Of a stretch of DNA of 64,000 nt, positions 16,803-25,805 are shown in pieces. Positions within the stretch are counted from its first letter, which is position 1, and every line of letters starts with the position of its first letter. The notes under the pieces were generated by a model that saw only the letters and a program-made list of their open reading frames with translations, was not told where the DNA came from and searched no databases. A program made the position numbers and the translations under genes. Source of the DNA: Zavarzinella formosa DSM 19928 (GTDB lineage: Bacteria; Planctomycetota; Planctomycetia; Gemmatales; Gemmataceae); NCBI RefSeq assembly GCF_000255705.1, contig NZ_JH636440.1, positions 519,115-583,114 on the forward strand, given 5' to 3'.

Positions 16803-18566
16803 TTGCCAGCAGTAACCAAACTTTGGCGGTTGCTGCCGCATGACCGGACGGCCATCGAGCATCTCGCCCGCCAGCTTGGTGTTTCTCCCATCATTGCCCA
16901 ACTGTTGTTAAATCGGGATATCGGCAAACCCGAGGCGGCCAAACGATTTTTGGAAGCATCCCTCGCCGGAATGCACCCCCCGGCCTCGCTGCCCGGCGTG
17001 CCGGAGGCCGTCGAACGGTTGTATCGGGCGGTCGAGCAAAAGAAAAAAATTTGCGTTTATGGCGATTACGACGTGGATGGCACCACCGGCACCGCCATTC
17101 TCGTCGGTTTGTTTCAACAACTCGGTTCGCCGGTCGAGTTTTATGTTCCCCATCGCTTGGAAGAGGGCTACGGGGTCAATTCGGAAGCCCTGACGCAACT
17201 CGCCGAGAGCGGGGTGAAGGTCGTCGTCACGGTCGATTGCGGCATCGCCAGCCTGGCCGAGGCCGACGTGGCGAAAAAACTCGGGCTGGAACTGATCGTC
17301 ACCGACCACCACGAAATGAAAGCCACGCTACCCAAGGCGGCGGTGTGTGTCCATCCCCGGTTACCGGGCACGAATTATCCCTTCGGCGGCCTCTCCGGGG
17401 CCGGGGTGGCGTTCAAGCTGGCGTGGGCGCTGGCCGTCAAACATTGCGGCAGCGAGAAGGTTACCCCCGCCCTGCGGGATTACCTGCTGGACGCCCTTTG
17501 TCTCGCCACGCTCGGCCTCGTCGCGGATGTGGTGCCGTTGCACGACGAGAACCGCATCCTCGTCAAGCACGGGCTGAACCGGCTGAACACCAAGCCGCCG
17601 CTCGGCATCAAAGCCCTGATCGAATCGGCAAAATTGCCGGCCGACAAGCTGATCAAGGCCGAGGATATCGGCTACAAACTCGGGCCGCGCATCAACGCCG
17701 CCGGCCGGCTTGGATGCGCCCGTTTGGTGGTTGAAATGTTCACGACGGCCAACCCGGCGAAAGCCCGCGAGGTGGCCGATTTTCTGGACAACCAGAACAG
17801 CCAGCGTCAGACGATCGAACGCAAAATGACTGCCCAGGCCAAAGAAATGGCCGACGCGATGATGACGGAAGACTTGTCCGGTATCGTGTTGGCCCATGCC
17901 GAATGGCATCCGGGGGTGGTCGGGATCGTCGCGAGCCGGATCGTCGAATACACCGGCTGCCCGGCCGTGCTGTTTGCCATCGTGCCGGACGCGGAGGTCG
18001 TCACCGGCTCCGGCCGGTCAATCCACGGCTTCGAGTTGCACGAAGCCCTAAACGCCTGCGACGACGTATTGGCCGGCCACGGCGGCCACGCGATGGCGGC
18101 CGGTGCCAAGATTCGCCCGCTGATGATCCCGGTGTTCCGGGAACGCTTCGCCCAATATGCCGCCGAGCATTTCCCGACCGGCGTCGCCCCGGCCCCCCAA
18201 GTGCGAATCGACGCCGAGGTTCCGCTGAGTTCGCTGACGCTCGGCCTGCTGAATGACCTCAACAAACTGGAACCCTACGGGGCCGACAATCCCAAACCCC
18301 GATTCTTGGCCGGGAATCTGCAAATCGTCGGCGAACCGAAAAAGATCGGCGCCGGGGAACGCCATCTGAGCTTCAAGGTGAAACAGGGATCGACCAGCAT
18401 GAGGGCTGTTGCCTTCGGCATGGGCGACCGCGTCGTGGAATTGATGTCCGACGGGGGAAGATGTTGCCTGACGTTCACGCCGACAATCAACGAATGGAAC
18501 GGCATGCGTTCGGTGGAACTGATGGTGGACGACTTCCAGACGGGACCAACGGCCACATTGGGATGA
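16803..18566 (+). CDS. recJ: Single-stranded-DNA-specific exonuclease RecJ
   Basis: About 587 residues, normal for RecJ. It degrades single-stranded DNA 5' to 3' in recombination and mismatch repair. DHH-family motifs are present: DYDVDG at residues 88-93, VDCG with Asp145, TDHHE at 167-171, and the DHHA1 GGHAMAAG near 425, followed by the OB-fold region. The start is taken as TTG 16803, giving LPAVTKLW, because GAGGA lies at good spacing; upstream in-frame codons are the TCACCTTG repeat and unlikely to be coding. It converges on the CcsA-like gene, with a hairpin and U-tract in between. Confidence 0.95.
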   Translation: MPAVTKLWRLLPHDRTAIEHLARQLGVSPIIAQLLLNRDIGKPEAAKRFLEASLAGMHPPASLPGVPEAVERLYRAVEQKKKICVYGDYDVDGTTGTAILVGLFQQLGSPVEFYVPHRLEEGYGVNSEALTQLAESGVKVVVTVDCGIASLAEADVAKKLGLELIVTDHHEMKATLPKAAVCVHPRLPGTNYPFGGLSGAGVAFKLAWALAVKHCGSEKVTPALRDYLLDALCLATLGLVADVVPLHDENRILVKHGLNRLNTKPPLGIKALIESAKLPADKLIKAEDIGYKLGPRINAAGRLGCARLVVEMFTTANPAKAREVADFLDNQNSQRQTIERKMTAQAKEMADAMMTEDLSGIVLAHAEWHPGVVGIVASRIVEYTGCPAVLFAIVPDAEVVTGSGRSIHGFELHEALNACDDVLAGHGGHAMAAGAKIRPLMIPVFRERFAQYAAEHFPTGVAPAPQVRIDAEVPLSSLTLGLLNDLNKLEPYGADNPKPRFLAGNLQIVGEPKKIGAGERHLSFKVKQGSTSMRAVAFGMGDRVVELMSDGGRCCLTFTPTINEWNGMRSVELMVDDFQTGPTATLG

Positions 18567-18573
18567 GGAGAAG

Positions 18574-18692
18574 AGTTTCACGCAAAGGCCGCCAAGAAGC
18601 AAAGATCGCCAAGGGCCAATGAAATGAGGAACGATCACCGTTTGTAATCGTGTCCATTTTTTCAATGATCCTTGGCGATCTTTGCGTGAAAC
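18574..18692. repeat. Interrupted CGCAAAG/GATCGCCAAGG palindrome, terminator-like for recJ
   Basis: The right arm 18670-18692 is continuous. Its complement on the left is split into 18574-18586 and 18601-18614 by a 14-nt partial duplication of the word. The right arm is followed by TTTTTTCTTTTT on the plus strand, so this copy can serve as an intrinsic terminator for recJ. It is the same word as at 33111-33186. Confidence 0.8.
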
Positions 18693-18702
18693 TTTTTTCT
18701 TT

Positions 18703-20595
18703 TTAATTCTTCGTTTTGGCTGGTTCGTTGCCGAAGCTCGCCCAAAATCCCAGCGGGATCATTCCCAAGATCATGACCAAACTATTCGCGATCCAGAAGA
18801 TGGCGCAACTGTCGGCCAGAGTTTTGTTGAACCCGTAAGCATGGAGGCCGATGCCAAGCTGGTTGGTGCCGAACCAAGACCACGCGGTCACAATGTTGCC
18901 GAACACCGTCAGGACGGCAAAGCCGCGAGCCTTCACCAAACCGGCCCAGCGGGCATGCAGGGCGAGGGCGTTCCAGATCACGATCAACACGGCCCCGTTT
19001 TCCTTGGGGTCCCAACCCCAGAACCGGCCCCACGATTGATCGGCCCAGATGCCGCCCAACACGGTGCCCACGAAACTCAGCAACGTGGCGAAACAGATCG
19101 TGCCGTAGGTCATTTGGTAAACCGCCCGGCCGCTGTCTTTTCGCAGGGCGTTGGTGAACATCCCGGCGAAGATATAGGCTGCCCCGAGGAAGCCCCCCAC
19201 GAAGGTGGCGGTATAACCGAGCGTCACGATGGTGACGTGCGTCGCCAGCCAGAAGTTGGTGTCCAGCACGGCCACCAGCATCTCCATCGTGTCACCTCCC
19301 TGTGACAGAAGTTGGGCAATCTGCATGGTGGCAAAACCCAAGAGGCTGCCGACAAATGTTCCGAGGCTGTTCTTGTAAATCACCTCCATGATCAGGCATA
19401 AAACCAGACAACCCCAGCCGATGAACACCGCCGAGGAATAGAGGTTTGTGACAGGAGGGCGGGAGCCAATGAACATTCGCAAGATCAACGCCAGCGTGTG
19501 GACGCCAAGGGTGAGGCAGGTGAGATAAAACGCAGAACGCCCCAATGGCACCTCGGGCGGGACAAGCCACGACAGGCACGCCAGGACCATCACCATGATG
19601 TAAAGAACTTTGCAGAGGAAGAATGGTTCAAAGTGGTTCATCCATGCCTCCGACCGGGCCTTGCTCACATCGGAAGGGTCCATCTTCGAAACGTAATCCG
19701 CATAGTACTTCGCCAGATCTTGGTTGAATTTCTCCACGTTGTCGGCGTCGTAGGCTTTCAGGATTTCCAGAAGCAGGGCGGCCTGTGGGAAATGTTCAGA
19801 CCGGCCTGTTTCCGTCAAACGGCGGAAGGCTTCCATCATTAGATCCTTGCGCTCGTTCTCATACCAAGCTCGGAACGAATCCGGTGTGCGATTTTTGCGG
19901 GCCTCGTCATATTTGGCCGGGTTTTCTTTAATGTCACGCTGGAATTCGATTTCGCCTTCCGCCTTGGCTTGCTCGACTGAGGCAGCGCCGATCTGCCGAT
20001 TAATCTCGAACAGGGTCATCCATTTTCCGGTCGGAGAATCGGGATTTGGGACGAGGCCGGGCACAACAAAGTTGCCGACTTGGTCTTGCATGTCAATCTG
20101 ATGAATCAGCGTGACAAGGCTTTCTTCAAACTGATTGCGCTCTTCTGCTTTTTTGGCGCCCAAAACGGCTCTTTTTGCATCCAGTTCCTGCAATTTCTTG
20201 CCGCCAATTTCCGCTTTTGAGTATCTGTATGACCCCGGTTTGTTGCGCAGGTTGAGCCAGGTGCGGACATCCGGATCGTCAATACGGAAGACCTCGCAAG
20301 AGTCATCACGGCTGTTGGAAGCCGTCACGTCCAACAGCCAGCGGATGGCCGGGCGGGTCTCCTCGCGGCCGTCGATTTTAACGACGTATTCTTGTCGTCC
20401 GCCGGTGAGAATCATCAGCGTGTTGCGGGACAGGGAATCCAGAGGCTGGATGCGCCCGCTGTGTTGCACCGGAATCGCGCCGAAAGCGTACAGGTCCATT
20501 TCCTTCGTTTTGGTTCCCGGCGGGACCGCCTTCATGGCGATGTACAACCCCATTACGGCGACGATGACCCACGGCAGAAATTTCATGTATTTCAT
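18703..20595 (-). CDS. CcsA/ResC-like cytochrome c biogenesis protein with long N-terminal extension
   Basis: About 630 residues. After one N-terminal helix (WVIVAVMGLYIAMKAVP), a periplasmic domain of about 300 residues carries a QPLDSLSRNTL motif. The C-terminal half has about eight helices with the tryptophan-rich haem-handling motif WGRFWGWDPKENGA, the mark of CcsA/CcmF proteins. Together with the ResB-like protein encoded just upstream it should form the System II synthase that attaches haem to apocytochromes c outside the membrane. ATG 20595 is chosen, with AAGG upstream; the 20640 start adds a basic leader. The haem apparatus fits the c-type cytochrome proteins encoded at 29-31 kb and 50-53 kb. 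Confidence 0.9.
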   Translation of the reverse strand: MKYMKFLPWVIVAVMGLYIAMKAVPPGTKTKEMDLYAFGAIPVQHSGRIQPLDSLSRNTLMILTGGRQEYVVKIDGREETRPAIRWLLDVTASNSRDDSCEVFRIDDPDVRTWLNLRNKPGSYRYSKAEIGGKKLQELDAKRAVLGAKKAEERNQFEESLVTLIHQIDMQDQVGNFVVPGLVPNPDSPTGKWMTLFEINRQIGAASVEQAKAEGEIEFQRDIKENPAKYDEARKNRTPDSFRAWYENERKDLMMEAFRRLTETGRSEHFPQAALLLEILKAYDADNVEKFNQDLAKYYADYVSKMDPSDVSKARSEAWMNHFEPFFLCKVLYIMVMVLACLSWLVPPEVPLGRSAFYLTCLTLGVHTLALILRMFIGSRPPVTNLYSSAVFIGWGCLVLCLIMEVIYKNSLGTFVGSLLGFATMQIAQLLSQGGDTMEMLVAVLDTNFWLATHVTIVTLGYTATFVGGFLGAAYIFAGMFTNALRKDSGRAVYQMTYGTICFATLLSFVGTVLGGIWADQSWGRFWGWDPKENGAVLIVIWNALALHARWAGLVKARGFAVLTVFGNIVTAWSWFGTNQLGIGLHAYGFNKTLADSCAIFWIANSLVMILGMIPLGFWASFGNEPAKTKN

Positions 20596-20718
20596 GGCTT
20601 GATGCCTTTTTGCTTTCCGTCCATTTTTACCGAATACCATCGCGGGAAGAAAAACGGTCGCCGTCCGGAATGGTGTTGCCTAGTCGCAATGATCCGCGTT
20701 GCCCCTTGGATATCCCGG

Positions 20719-22077
20719 TCACACTCTTGTCGCATTCAAGGCCGCCCGCCTGTCGGCAGCGGCTTTCTTCTTCAGGAATTCGCCGAACTTGATGCCAAAG
20801 TGAATCAGCATCCCAAGTCCGACCATCACACAGGAGACATAGGGCAAGTGTCTGCCGGGATTGCGAACAACCTGCAAGCCTGTGCGTTTTTGCTCTCCCT
20901 CCGAGGCCTCCATCGACGATTGGTAAAAAGTCGCCCCGTCATACCGCAGCGGATGGTTCATCCAGATGGTGACTGTCCGGTCCTCGCCCGTGCGGGGGTC
21001 TTGGAGCCGAATGGTGCTGGCAAAATTGCGGGTGACTTTTGTGCCCGGATAATAATCGTTTTCAATCTTCTCGGCCGTGATTTTATAAGGCAGGTAGGCT
21101 CGTTTTCTGCGAAAATTGATCATGTAGTTCTTGTCTCCCGCCACGAGTTTTTGCGGTTGCTCGGACACATAAATTCCGACCAGATATGTTCCGAGAGACT
21201 CGCCCGTGTCGTTTTGAAAAAACTCCACCAAGGCCGCGGGCAGATTCGGCCGACCCCCTGTTTCAGTCCCGGCAACCTCCTTGATGGCCTTGAGGGTGAC
21301 CGCCCGGCCCACCCCTTTGTTCGCTTGGGGTTCTTCATCGGCCGTCCGTGTCTTCGGTTCCGAAGTGTTCACCATGTATTCATGCACCCGCAGGTGGAAA
21401 GGCAGGTCTGGCAAGCTGACACGGTTGGCTGGTTTGTTTCGTTTTTCGTCCCCGGCGGCCTTTGACAGGATTTCTCCGGGAATGTTCACGACCTCGGTCG
21501 TGTCTCCGTCCGATGGCTTGGAAATGGTCAGTTCGAACCGGTTGAGATCCGACATGTAATCGGATGTTTCGCCTTCAAAAAGCATCATCTGGTCTTCGTT
21601 TGCCCGCTCGGCGCGAATAAACTCCCCGGCCAGCAACACCATCATCCCGGCGTGCAGGATCCAGATGCCGGAGCGTTTCCAAGTCATCTTGAAGCGGACG
21701 ACATGGGCGGCGATGAGGTTGAAGGCCATCGCCCAGCCGATCACATATCCGCCGGGGAACGGAATGAGGAATCTCCCGGGATTTTCCGGCGTTCCGTAGA
21801 TACGGGTGTGAAAAAACACTTCGGTAAAATCCGAGATCAGGTTGAGATCGACCCACGCGAGCCAGCAGTAAAAATATTGCGTCAGCACTCGCTCGATACC
21901 CGCGTGTTTCTGGGCGAGCGTGCCCATGAAAACGAGAAACAGCGAGAGGGAAAACAAAACCATCGTCACCCGGAGGGATGCGACCGGTTTTAAGATCGCC
22001 CACAGCGGGTTTGGTCTTTTATTCAAGACGGGTTTGCTGTCGCCAACGTAGTCGTGGGTTTGGGAGGTGTTCGCCAT
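20719..22077 (-). CDS. ResB/Ccs1-like cytochrome c biogenesis protein
   Basis: About 452 residues. Helices near residues 30-55 (LRVTMVLFSLSLFLVFMG), 110-130 (IGWAMAFNLIAAHVVRF) and 140-160, then a large periplasmic domain, then a C-terminal helix (LPYVSCVMVGLGMLIHFG) and a basic tail. This is the ResB/Ccs1 layout of System II cytochrome c maturation. ATG 22077 has AGGAG upstream. It is co-directional with the CcsA-like gene, with a gap of about 120 bases, so they form an operon with the lipoprotein gene upstream. Confidence 0.88.
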   Translation of the reverse strand: MANTSQTHDYVGDSKPVLNKRPNPLWAILKPVASLRVTMVLFSLSLFLVFMGTLAQKHAGIERVLTQYFYCWLAWVDLNLISDFTEVFFHTRIYGTPENPGRFLIPFPGGYVIGWAMAFNLIAAHVVRFKMTWKRSGIWILHAGMMVLLAGEFIRAERANEDQMMLFEGETSDYMSDLNRFELTISKPSDGDTTEVVNIPGEILSKAAGDEKRNKPANRVSLPDLPFHLRVHEYMVNTSEPKTRTADEEPQANKGVGRAVTLKAIKEVAGTETGGRPNLPAALVEFFQNDTGESLGTYLVGIYVSEQPQKLVAGDKNYMINFRRKRAYLPYKITAEKIENDYYPGTKVTRNFASTIRLQDPRTGEDRTVTIWMNHPLRYDGATFYQSSMEASEGEQKRTGLQVVRNPGRHLPYVSCVMVGLGMLIHFGIKFGEFLKKKAAADRRAALNATRV

Positions 22078-22108
22078 GATGAGGGTCGCTCCTGCGGTTG
22101 ATCGGTCG

Positions 22109-22759
22109 TCAGCTCTTGGCGAAGGGGGGCTTCATCATCTGATTTTGCTTGCCGCCCGGACCCTTCAAATCCAGCCGGTAAATTGTCACGCCGTCGGCGG
22201 TTTTCATCTCCCGCCAAAGTTTGGGCAGGTCGGCCTCGGCCGTTGGTGGCAATCCGACTTGGCCTTCCCAACGGTTGATATTTTCAAGCAATGTTCCACC
22301 CACATCGCTCATAGTCATGTAAGTGGGTGTCAAACGGTGGCCGGTGCGGATGTTTAACTTCGAGATGCCATCCGTCGCCGAGGAGGTTTTCCAATGGTCG
22401 GGCAGTTGGAATCCGGGATCTTCCCCGTTGGCGACCGGAAGGCGAATGCTTGCCAGAAAGCGGTCAAAATCGGCCTGCCGTTTGCCGATTGTCTCCGGCC
22501 CGCCACGCATCTTGAACACCCACCAGCGTTGCATTCCGTCGGCCACCGGGCCGGGGATGTAGGCCCCGAGAATGCGATTGCCGTTGGAGGTTGGCTCCGG
22601 CATGTCCGGTTCCATTGTCTCCTCGTTGGCATGGGCGGCCGTCTTTTCGGTGGTGACCGAAATCGTCGGCGCGGGCCGACAACCGGCGGCCATCAGCACG
22701 CCCAAAAAGAGGAGAACGGACAAGCGCCCTCGTGTGCGACGATTCAAACCAGTGTTCAT
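22109..22759 (-). CDS. Putative lipoprotein in the cytochrome c maturation operon
   Basis: About 216 residues from ATG 22759. A basic n-region (NTGLNRRTRGR) and hydrophobic LSVLLFLGVL lead to a lipobox ending in AAGC, so it is probably a lipid-anchored envelope protein. The mature part contains GPVADGMQRWWVFKMRGG and ends KQNQMMKPPFAKS; no domain is recognised. It lies about 30 bases before the ResB-like gene on the same strand, which suggests an accessory role in cytochrome maturation or redox, but this rests on position only. ATG 22768 is an equally possible start. Confidence 0.7.
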   Translation of the reverse strand: MNTGLNRRTRGRLSVLLFLGVLMAAGCRPAPTISVTTEKTAAHANEETMEPDMPEPTSNGNRILGAYIPGPVADGMQRWWVFKMRGGPETIGKRQADFDRFLASIRLPVANGEDPGFQLPDHWKTSSATDGISKLNIRTGHRLTPTYMTMSDVGGTLLENINRWEGQVGLPPTAEADLPKLWREMKTADGVTIYRLDLKGPGGKQNQMMKPPFAKS

Positions 22760-22940
22760 GAGGGGCATCAACAAAACTCGGAGAGAACCGGAGGGCGAAC
22801 CGGTGCGGAGGCGGGCCAACATCCTCTATGCTTACAGGAGCATGGCCATCGGTCAAGCGGAAACGGCTCCGCTTGTGACCAAGAGGAGCCGACAATATGA
22901 GGTGGATAGCCGCCGATCAATCGGCCAGTCCGAAGGTTTT

Positions 22941-23897
22941 TCACTCATCAAAACCAATTTCGGCGGCGGTGGTCGCCGAGAGGATTCGCACAGTCAACTG
23001 TTCGAGTTCCTCCCCGGACAAACGCCCCAGACGATTCTGAAGTTTGTCATCCGGCAACTCCGGGAACTTCGTTCGGCATAATCGCTCGGCGATTCGCCGT
23101 TGTGTCAAAAGAGTGCCTTGTTGCATGCCTTGTTGCATGCCTTGTTGCACACCCTCTTCTTTCATTTCCTCAGACCATAGTCTTTTCATGGCTAGTGTCC
23201 TTTCTCGCTTCGGGTCGATCAAGAGTTCGTTCAAATCCCGCTTCTGGGTTTCTTCCAACGGGGCGTAGGATTGGATGAAATCCAGCAGCAAATGCTTCCG
23301 TTCGATATCCAGCGGGCTGGCGGCGATCACGTCCATCGCCTCGACAGCCGCCAAGGCCCGGCGGTCCCGCTCCATGTTCATGAGCGTGGACCACGCGGCC
23401 GCCAGAGGGTTGGGGTGATGGGCATAGTCTTCGGCCCGCAGACCCGGCAGGGCGACGTAATCATACTCGAAGGTCAGGATGCGGCGTTCCCAGAACCACC
23501 GCTCGAACACGTCCGTGTTCCGGCCTTCCATCCGCAGGTTCAGGAAGATGGCAACGGGCAGCACATCCAGCCCGAGTTTGTCGCCGGCTCCGGTGGTGTA
23601 ATCGTACATCCGCTGGCGAAAATCCGCGAGGCGAGTTGAGCCTTCCGTTTCAATCAGGACGAGGGCCACCGACTCGCGAGGTTCGTTTTCCCGTGGCGGA
23701 TCGGCGGGAATGACGGGAAGTTTTGCCAGAACATCGACCACCAATTTTTCGCCGCGTGGCGGGTCGGGGAAGATTTCCTGCTCCACCCACTCCACTTGGT
23801 CGAAGCGGAAGCGATTCACCCAGGCGGGAAAGAATATCTCGAAGAAGTCCCGCAGAAACAAGTGCATCAATTTCTTGAAGAATTGATCGTGATCCAC
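22941..23897 (-). CDS. PD-(D/E)XK nuclease-fold protein, Rpn/transposase-like
   Basis: About 318 residues from GTG 23897, with AAGGAG eight bases upstream. The N-terminal half resembles Rpn or PDDEXK transposase-family proteins: HLFLRDFFEIFFPAW, then VVDVLAKLP and ALVLIETEGST, where Asp and the ExE pair would be the catalytic cluster, followed by DFRQRMYDYTT. The C-terminal part has EEGVQQGMQQGMQQG and a short LCRTKFPELPDDKL domain like those of DUF4351 relatives. Rpn proteins are recombination-promoting DNA nucleases; many planctomycete genomes carry families of this type, possibly as selfish or defence-related genes. No terminal repeats mark it as a mobile unit. Confidence 0.75.
   Translation of the reverse strand: MDHDQFFKKLMHLFLRDFFEIFFPAWVNRFRFDQVEWVEQEIFPDPPRGEKLVVDVLAKLPVIPADPPRENEPRESVALVLIETEGSTRLADFRQRMYDYTTGAGDKLGLDVLPVAIFLNLRMEGRNTDVFERWFWERRILTFEYDYVALPGLRAEDYAHHPNPLAAAWSTLMNMERDRRALAAVEAMDVIAASPLDIERKHLLLDFIQSYAPLEETQKRDLNELLIDPKRERTLAMKRLWSEEMKEEGVQQGMQQGMQQGTLLTQRRIAERLCRTKFPELPDDKLQNRLGRLSGEELEQLTVRILSATTAAEIGFDE
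23116..23150. repeat. Three tandem 12-nt repeats inside the PD-(D/E)XK gene
   Basis: CCTTGTTGCATG occurs twice and then once more with a changed end (CCTTGTTGCACA). On the coding strand it encodes the repeated QQGM unit. Copy number could vary by slippage without breaking the frame, as each unit is four codons. Confidence 0.85.
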
Positions 23898-23918
23898 AGG
23901 GCGGCTCCTTCGTGAACA

Positions 23919-25760
23919 TCAATCCGGCTTCAACCGGGCCAGCGATTCCACCAAGCCGGTCACGCTCGGTTCCATCCAACTCAACAGCAATGTTTGCGGC
24001 AGCACGCCGAGGGCGATGGAAAGCACCACGAACGTCAGCAACACGGCGGCTTCGCGGGCGGTGATTTCGGTGTAATGGCCATGATGGTTCACGCCGAGAT
24101 AGACCCGCTGCCATGTCCACAGCAGATAGGCGGCCGTCACCACCGTGGCCCCGATGGCGGCAAGCGAGAGGCCGGGATGGTAGTTCCAGCTTCCCAACAC
24201 CACGAACAGTTCTCCCACGAAACCGCACAAGCCCGGCAGGCCCATCGAGGCGAAGAACAGGATGGCGCTCAACCCGGCGAACAGCGGCATGGAGGTCATC
24301 ACCCCGCCGAGTTGCCGGATTTCGCGGGTGTGCGACCGGTCGTAGAGGACGCCGACGACGAAGAACATCGCCGAGGCCGTGATGCCGTGGGCGACCATCT
24401 GATACATCGCCCCGTTCATGCCCCACGCCCAATATTGGGACTTCGCCCCGCCTCCCCACGCGGCGAGGCCGAGAATCACATACCCCATGTGGCTGATTGA
24501 GGAATACGCGAGCAACCGCTTGAAGTCTGTCTGCCCGAGGGCCACAAAGGCTCCGTAAACGATGCCAAAGGCTCCGAGGCCGGCGATTACAAGCGACAGT
24601 TGATCGGCCGCCCACGGGCAGATCGGGTATGCCAGCCGGAGGAGGCCGTAACCCCCGAGTTTCAGGAGAATGCCCGCCAGAATCATGCTGACGGGCGTGG
24701 GGGCCTCGACGTGGGCGTCCGGCAGCCATGAATGGAACGGCACCACCGGCACCTTCACCGCGAAGCCGACAAACAGCAACACGAAGAACAAGTACTGATA
24801 GGTCGGCTGGAAGAAGGCTTGTTGAAACCGGCCCCGCGCGCTCTCGATGTGGACGCCGCGACCGAGCAACGGCACTTTCCCTTCGCCGGGTTCGTCGCGG
24901 GCGGTCAGGCGGTTTTGCTGGCCCGTCAGCACGAGCATGGCCCCCTGCCCCGCCCGTTGCAGCGTCGGGATGTGGAACGTGTGATATTCCCGGATTTCGT
25001 CCTGGGTCAGCCGGGGGCTTTCCTTCCGGCGTTCCTCGGCCCGCGCATCCACGGCGGTCTTGTCCACGAAGTCGCGCACATCCGTGAAGTACAGTCCGAT
25101 GATCGCCACCAATAGGAACACGCTCCCGAGCAGCGTGTAAATCACAAACTTAAACGCGGCATACTTCCGGCGGGCGCCTCCCCAGACGCCGATCAGGAAG
25201 TACATGGGAATGAGCATCACCTCGTAAAAGACATACAGCAAGAACAGATCGAGGGCGAAGAATGTCCCCAGCACCCCCGTCTGAAGCGTGAGCAACAGGA
25301 AGAAATAAGCGCGCACATTCGTCTCGATCTTCCACGACGCGATCACGGCGAAGAACATGACGAGCGATGTGAGGACGATGAGCGGCAGGGAGATGCCATC
25401 GATCCCGATGCAATATTGGATGTCAAACCGGTCGATCCACGGCACGGTTCCGACCCAGTCATACGCCTGCCTCGGCTCCGGGGCGGGCATGCTGGCCCGG
25501 CGAAGGGCCTCGTCCGCGCGGGCGTCGAGCAGCGTCTTCGGGTGATGCAGCGAGCGCAACCCGCGATCCGACCGGGAATCGAGCAGGAAGTAATATTCCA
25601 CCAGCAGGCACAGGCTCAGGCAAAGCGTCACCGCCGTGCCGAGCAACGCCCACCAGCGGACGGCCTCCTTGAACTTCGCCGGGAAGATCAGACAGAGCAG
25701 CCCGAATGCCGCCGGGACAAAGATCACCAGCGACATCATAATCAGGTCGTATTCAATCAT
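23919..25760 (-). CDS. nuoM: NADH-quinone oxidoreductase subunit M
   Basis: About 613 residues, roughly 100 longer than usual NuoM. Proton-pumping antiporter-like subunit of complex I. Diagnostic features: FYEVMLIPMYFLIG with the essential Glu180, FVGFAVKVPVVPFHSWLPDAH with the pump Lys, HVEAPTPVSMILAGILLKLG, and SSISHMGYVILG. The excess length comes from two hydrophilic insertions, about residues 60-105 and 227-320, both in loops between helices. It follows nuoL by about 45 bases on the same strand. nuoN, which normally follows nuoM, is absent; the next gene is the unrelated PD-(D/E)XK protein. Confidence 0.95.
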   Translation of the reverse strand: MIEYDLIMMSLVIFVPAAFGLLCLIFPAKFKEAVRWWALLGTAVTLCLSLCLLVEYYFLLDSRSDRGLRSLHHPKTLLDARADEALRRASMPAPEPRQAYDWVGTVPWIDRFDIQYCIGIDGISLPLIVLTSLVMFFAVIASWKIETNVRAYFFLLLTLQTGVLGTFFALDLFLLYVFYEVMLIPMYFLIGVWGGARRKYAAFKFVIYTLLGSVFLLVAIIGLYFTDVRDFVDKTAVDARAEERRKESPRLTQDEIREYHTFHIPTLQRAGQGAMLVLTGQQNRLTARDEPGEGKVPLLGRGVHIESARGRFQQAFFQPTYQYLFFVLLFVGFAVKVPVVPFHSWLPDAHVEAPTPVSMILAGILLKLGGYGLLRLAYPICPWAADQLSLVIAGLGAFGIVYGAFVALGQTDFKRLLAYSSISHMGYVILGLAAWGGGAKSQYWAWGMNGAMYQMVAHGITASAMFFVVGVLYDRSHTREIRQLGGVMTSMPLFAGLSAILFFASMGLPGLCGFVGELFVVLGSWNYHPGLSLAAIGATVVTAAYLLWTWQRVYLGVNHHGHYTEITAREAAVLLTFVVLSIALGVLPQTLLLSWMEPSVTGLVESLARLKPD

Positions 25761-25805
25761 GTCGGGTCCATGCTTCCAAAAACCGGGTCGTCATTCCCTT
25801 GCCGA

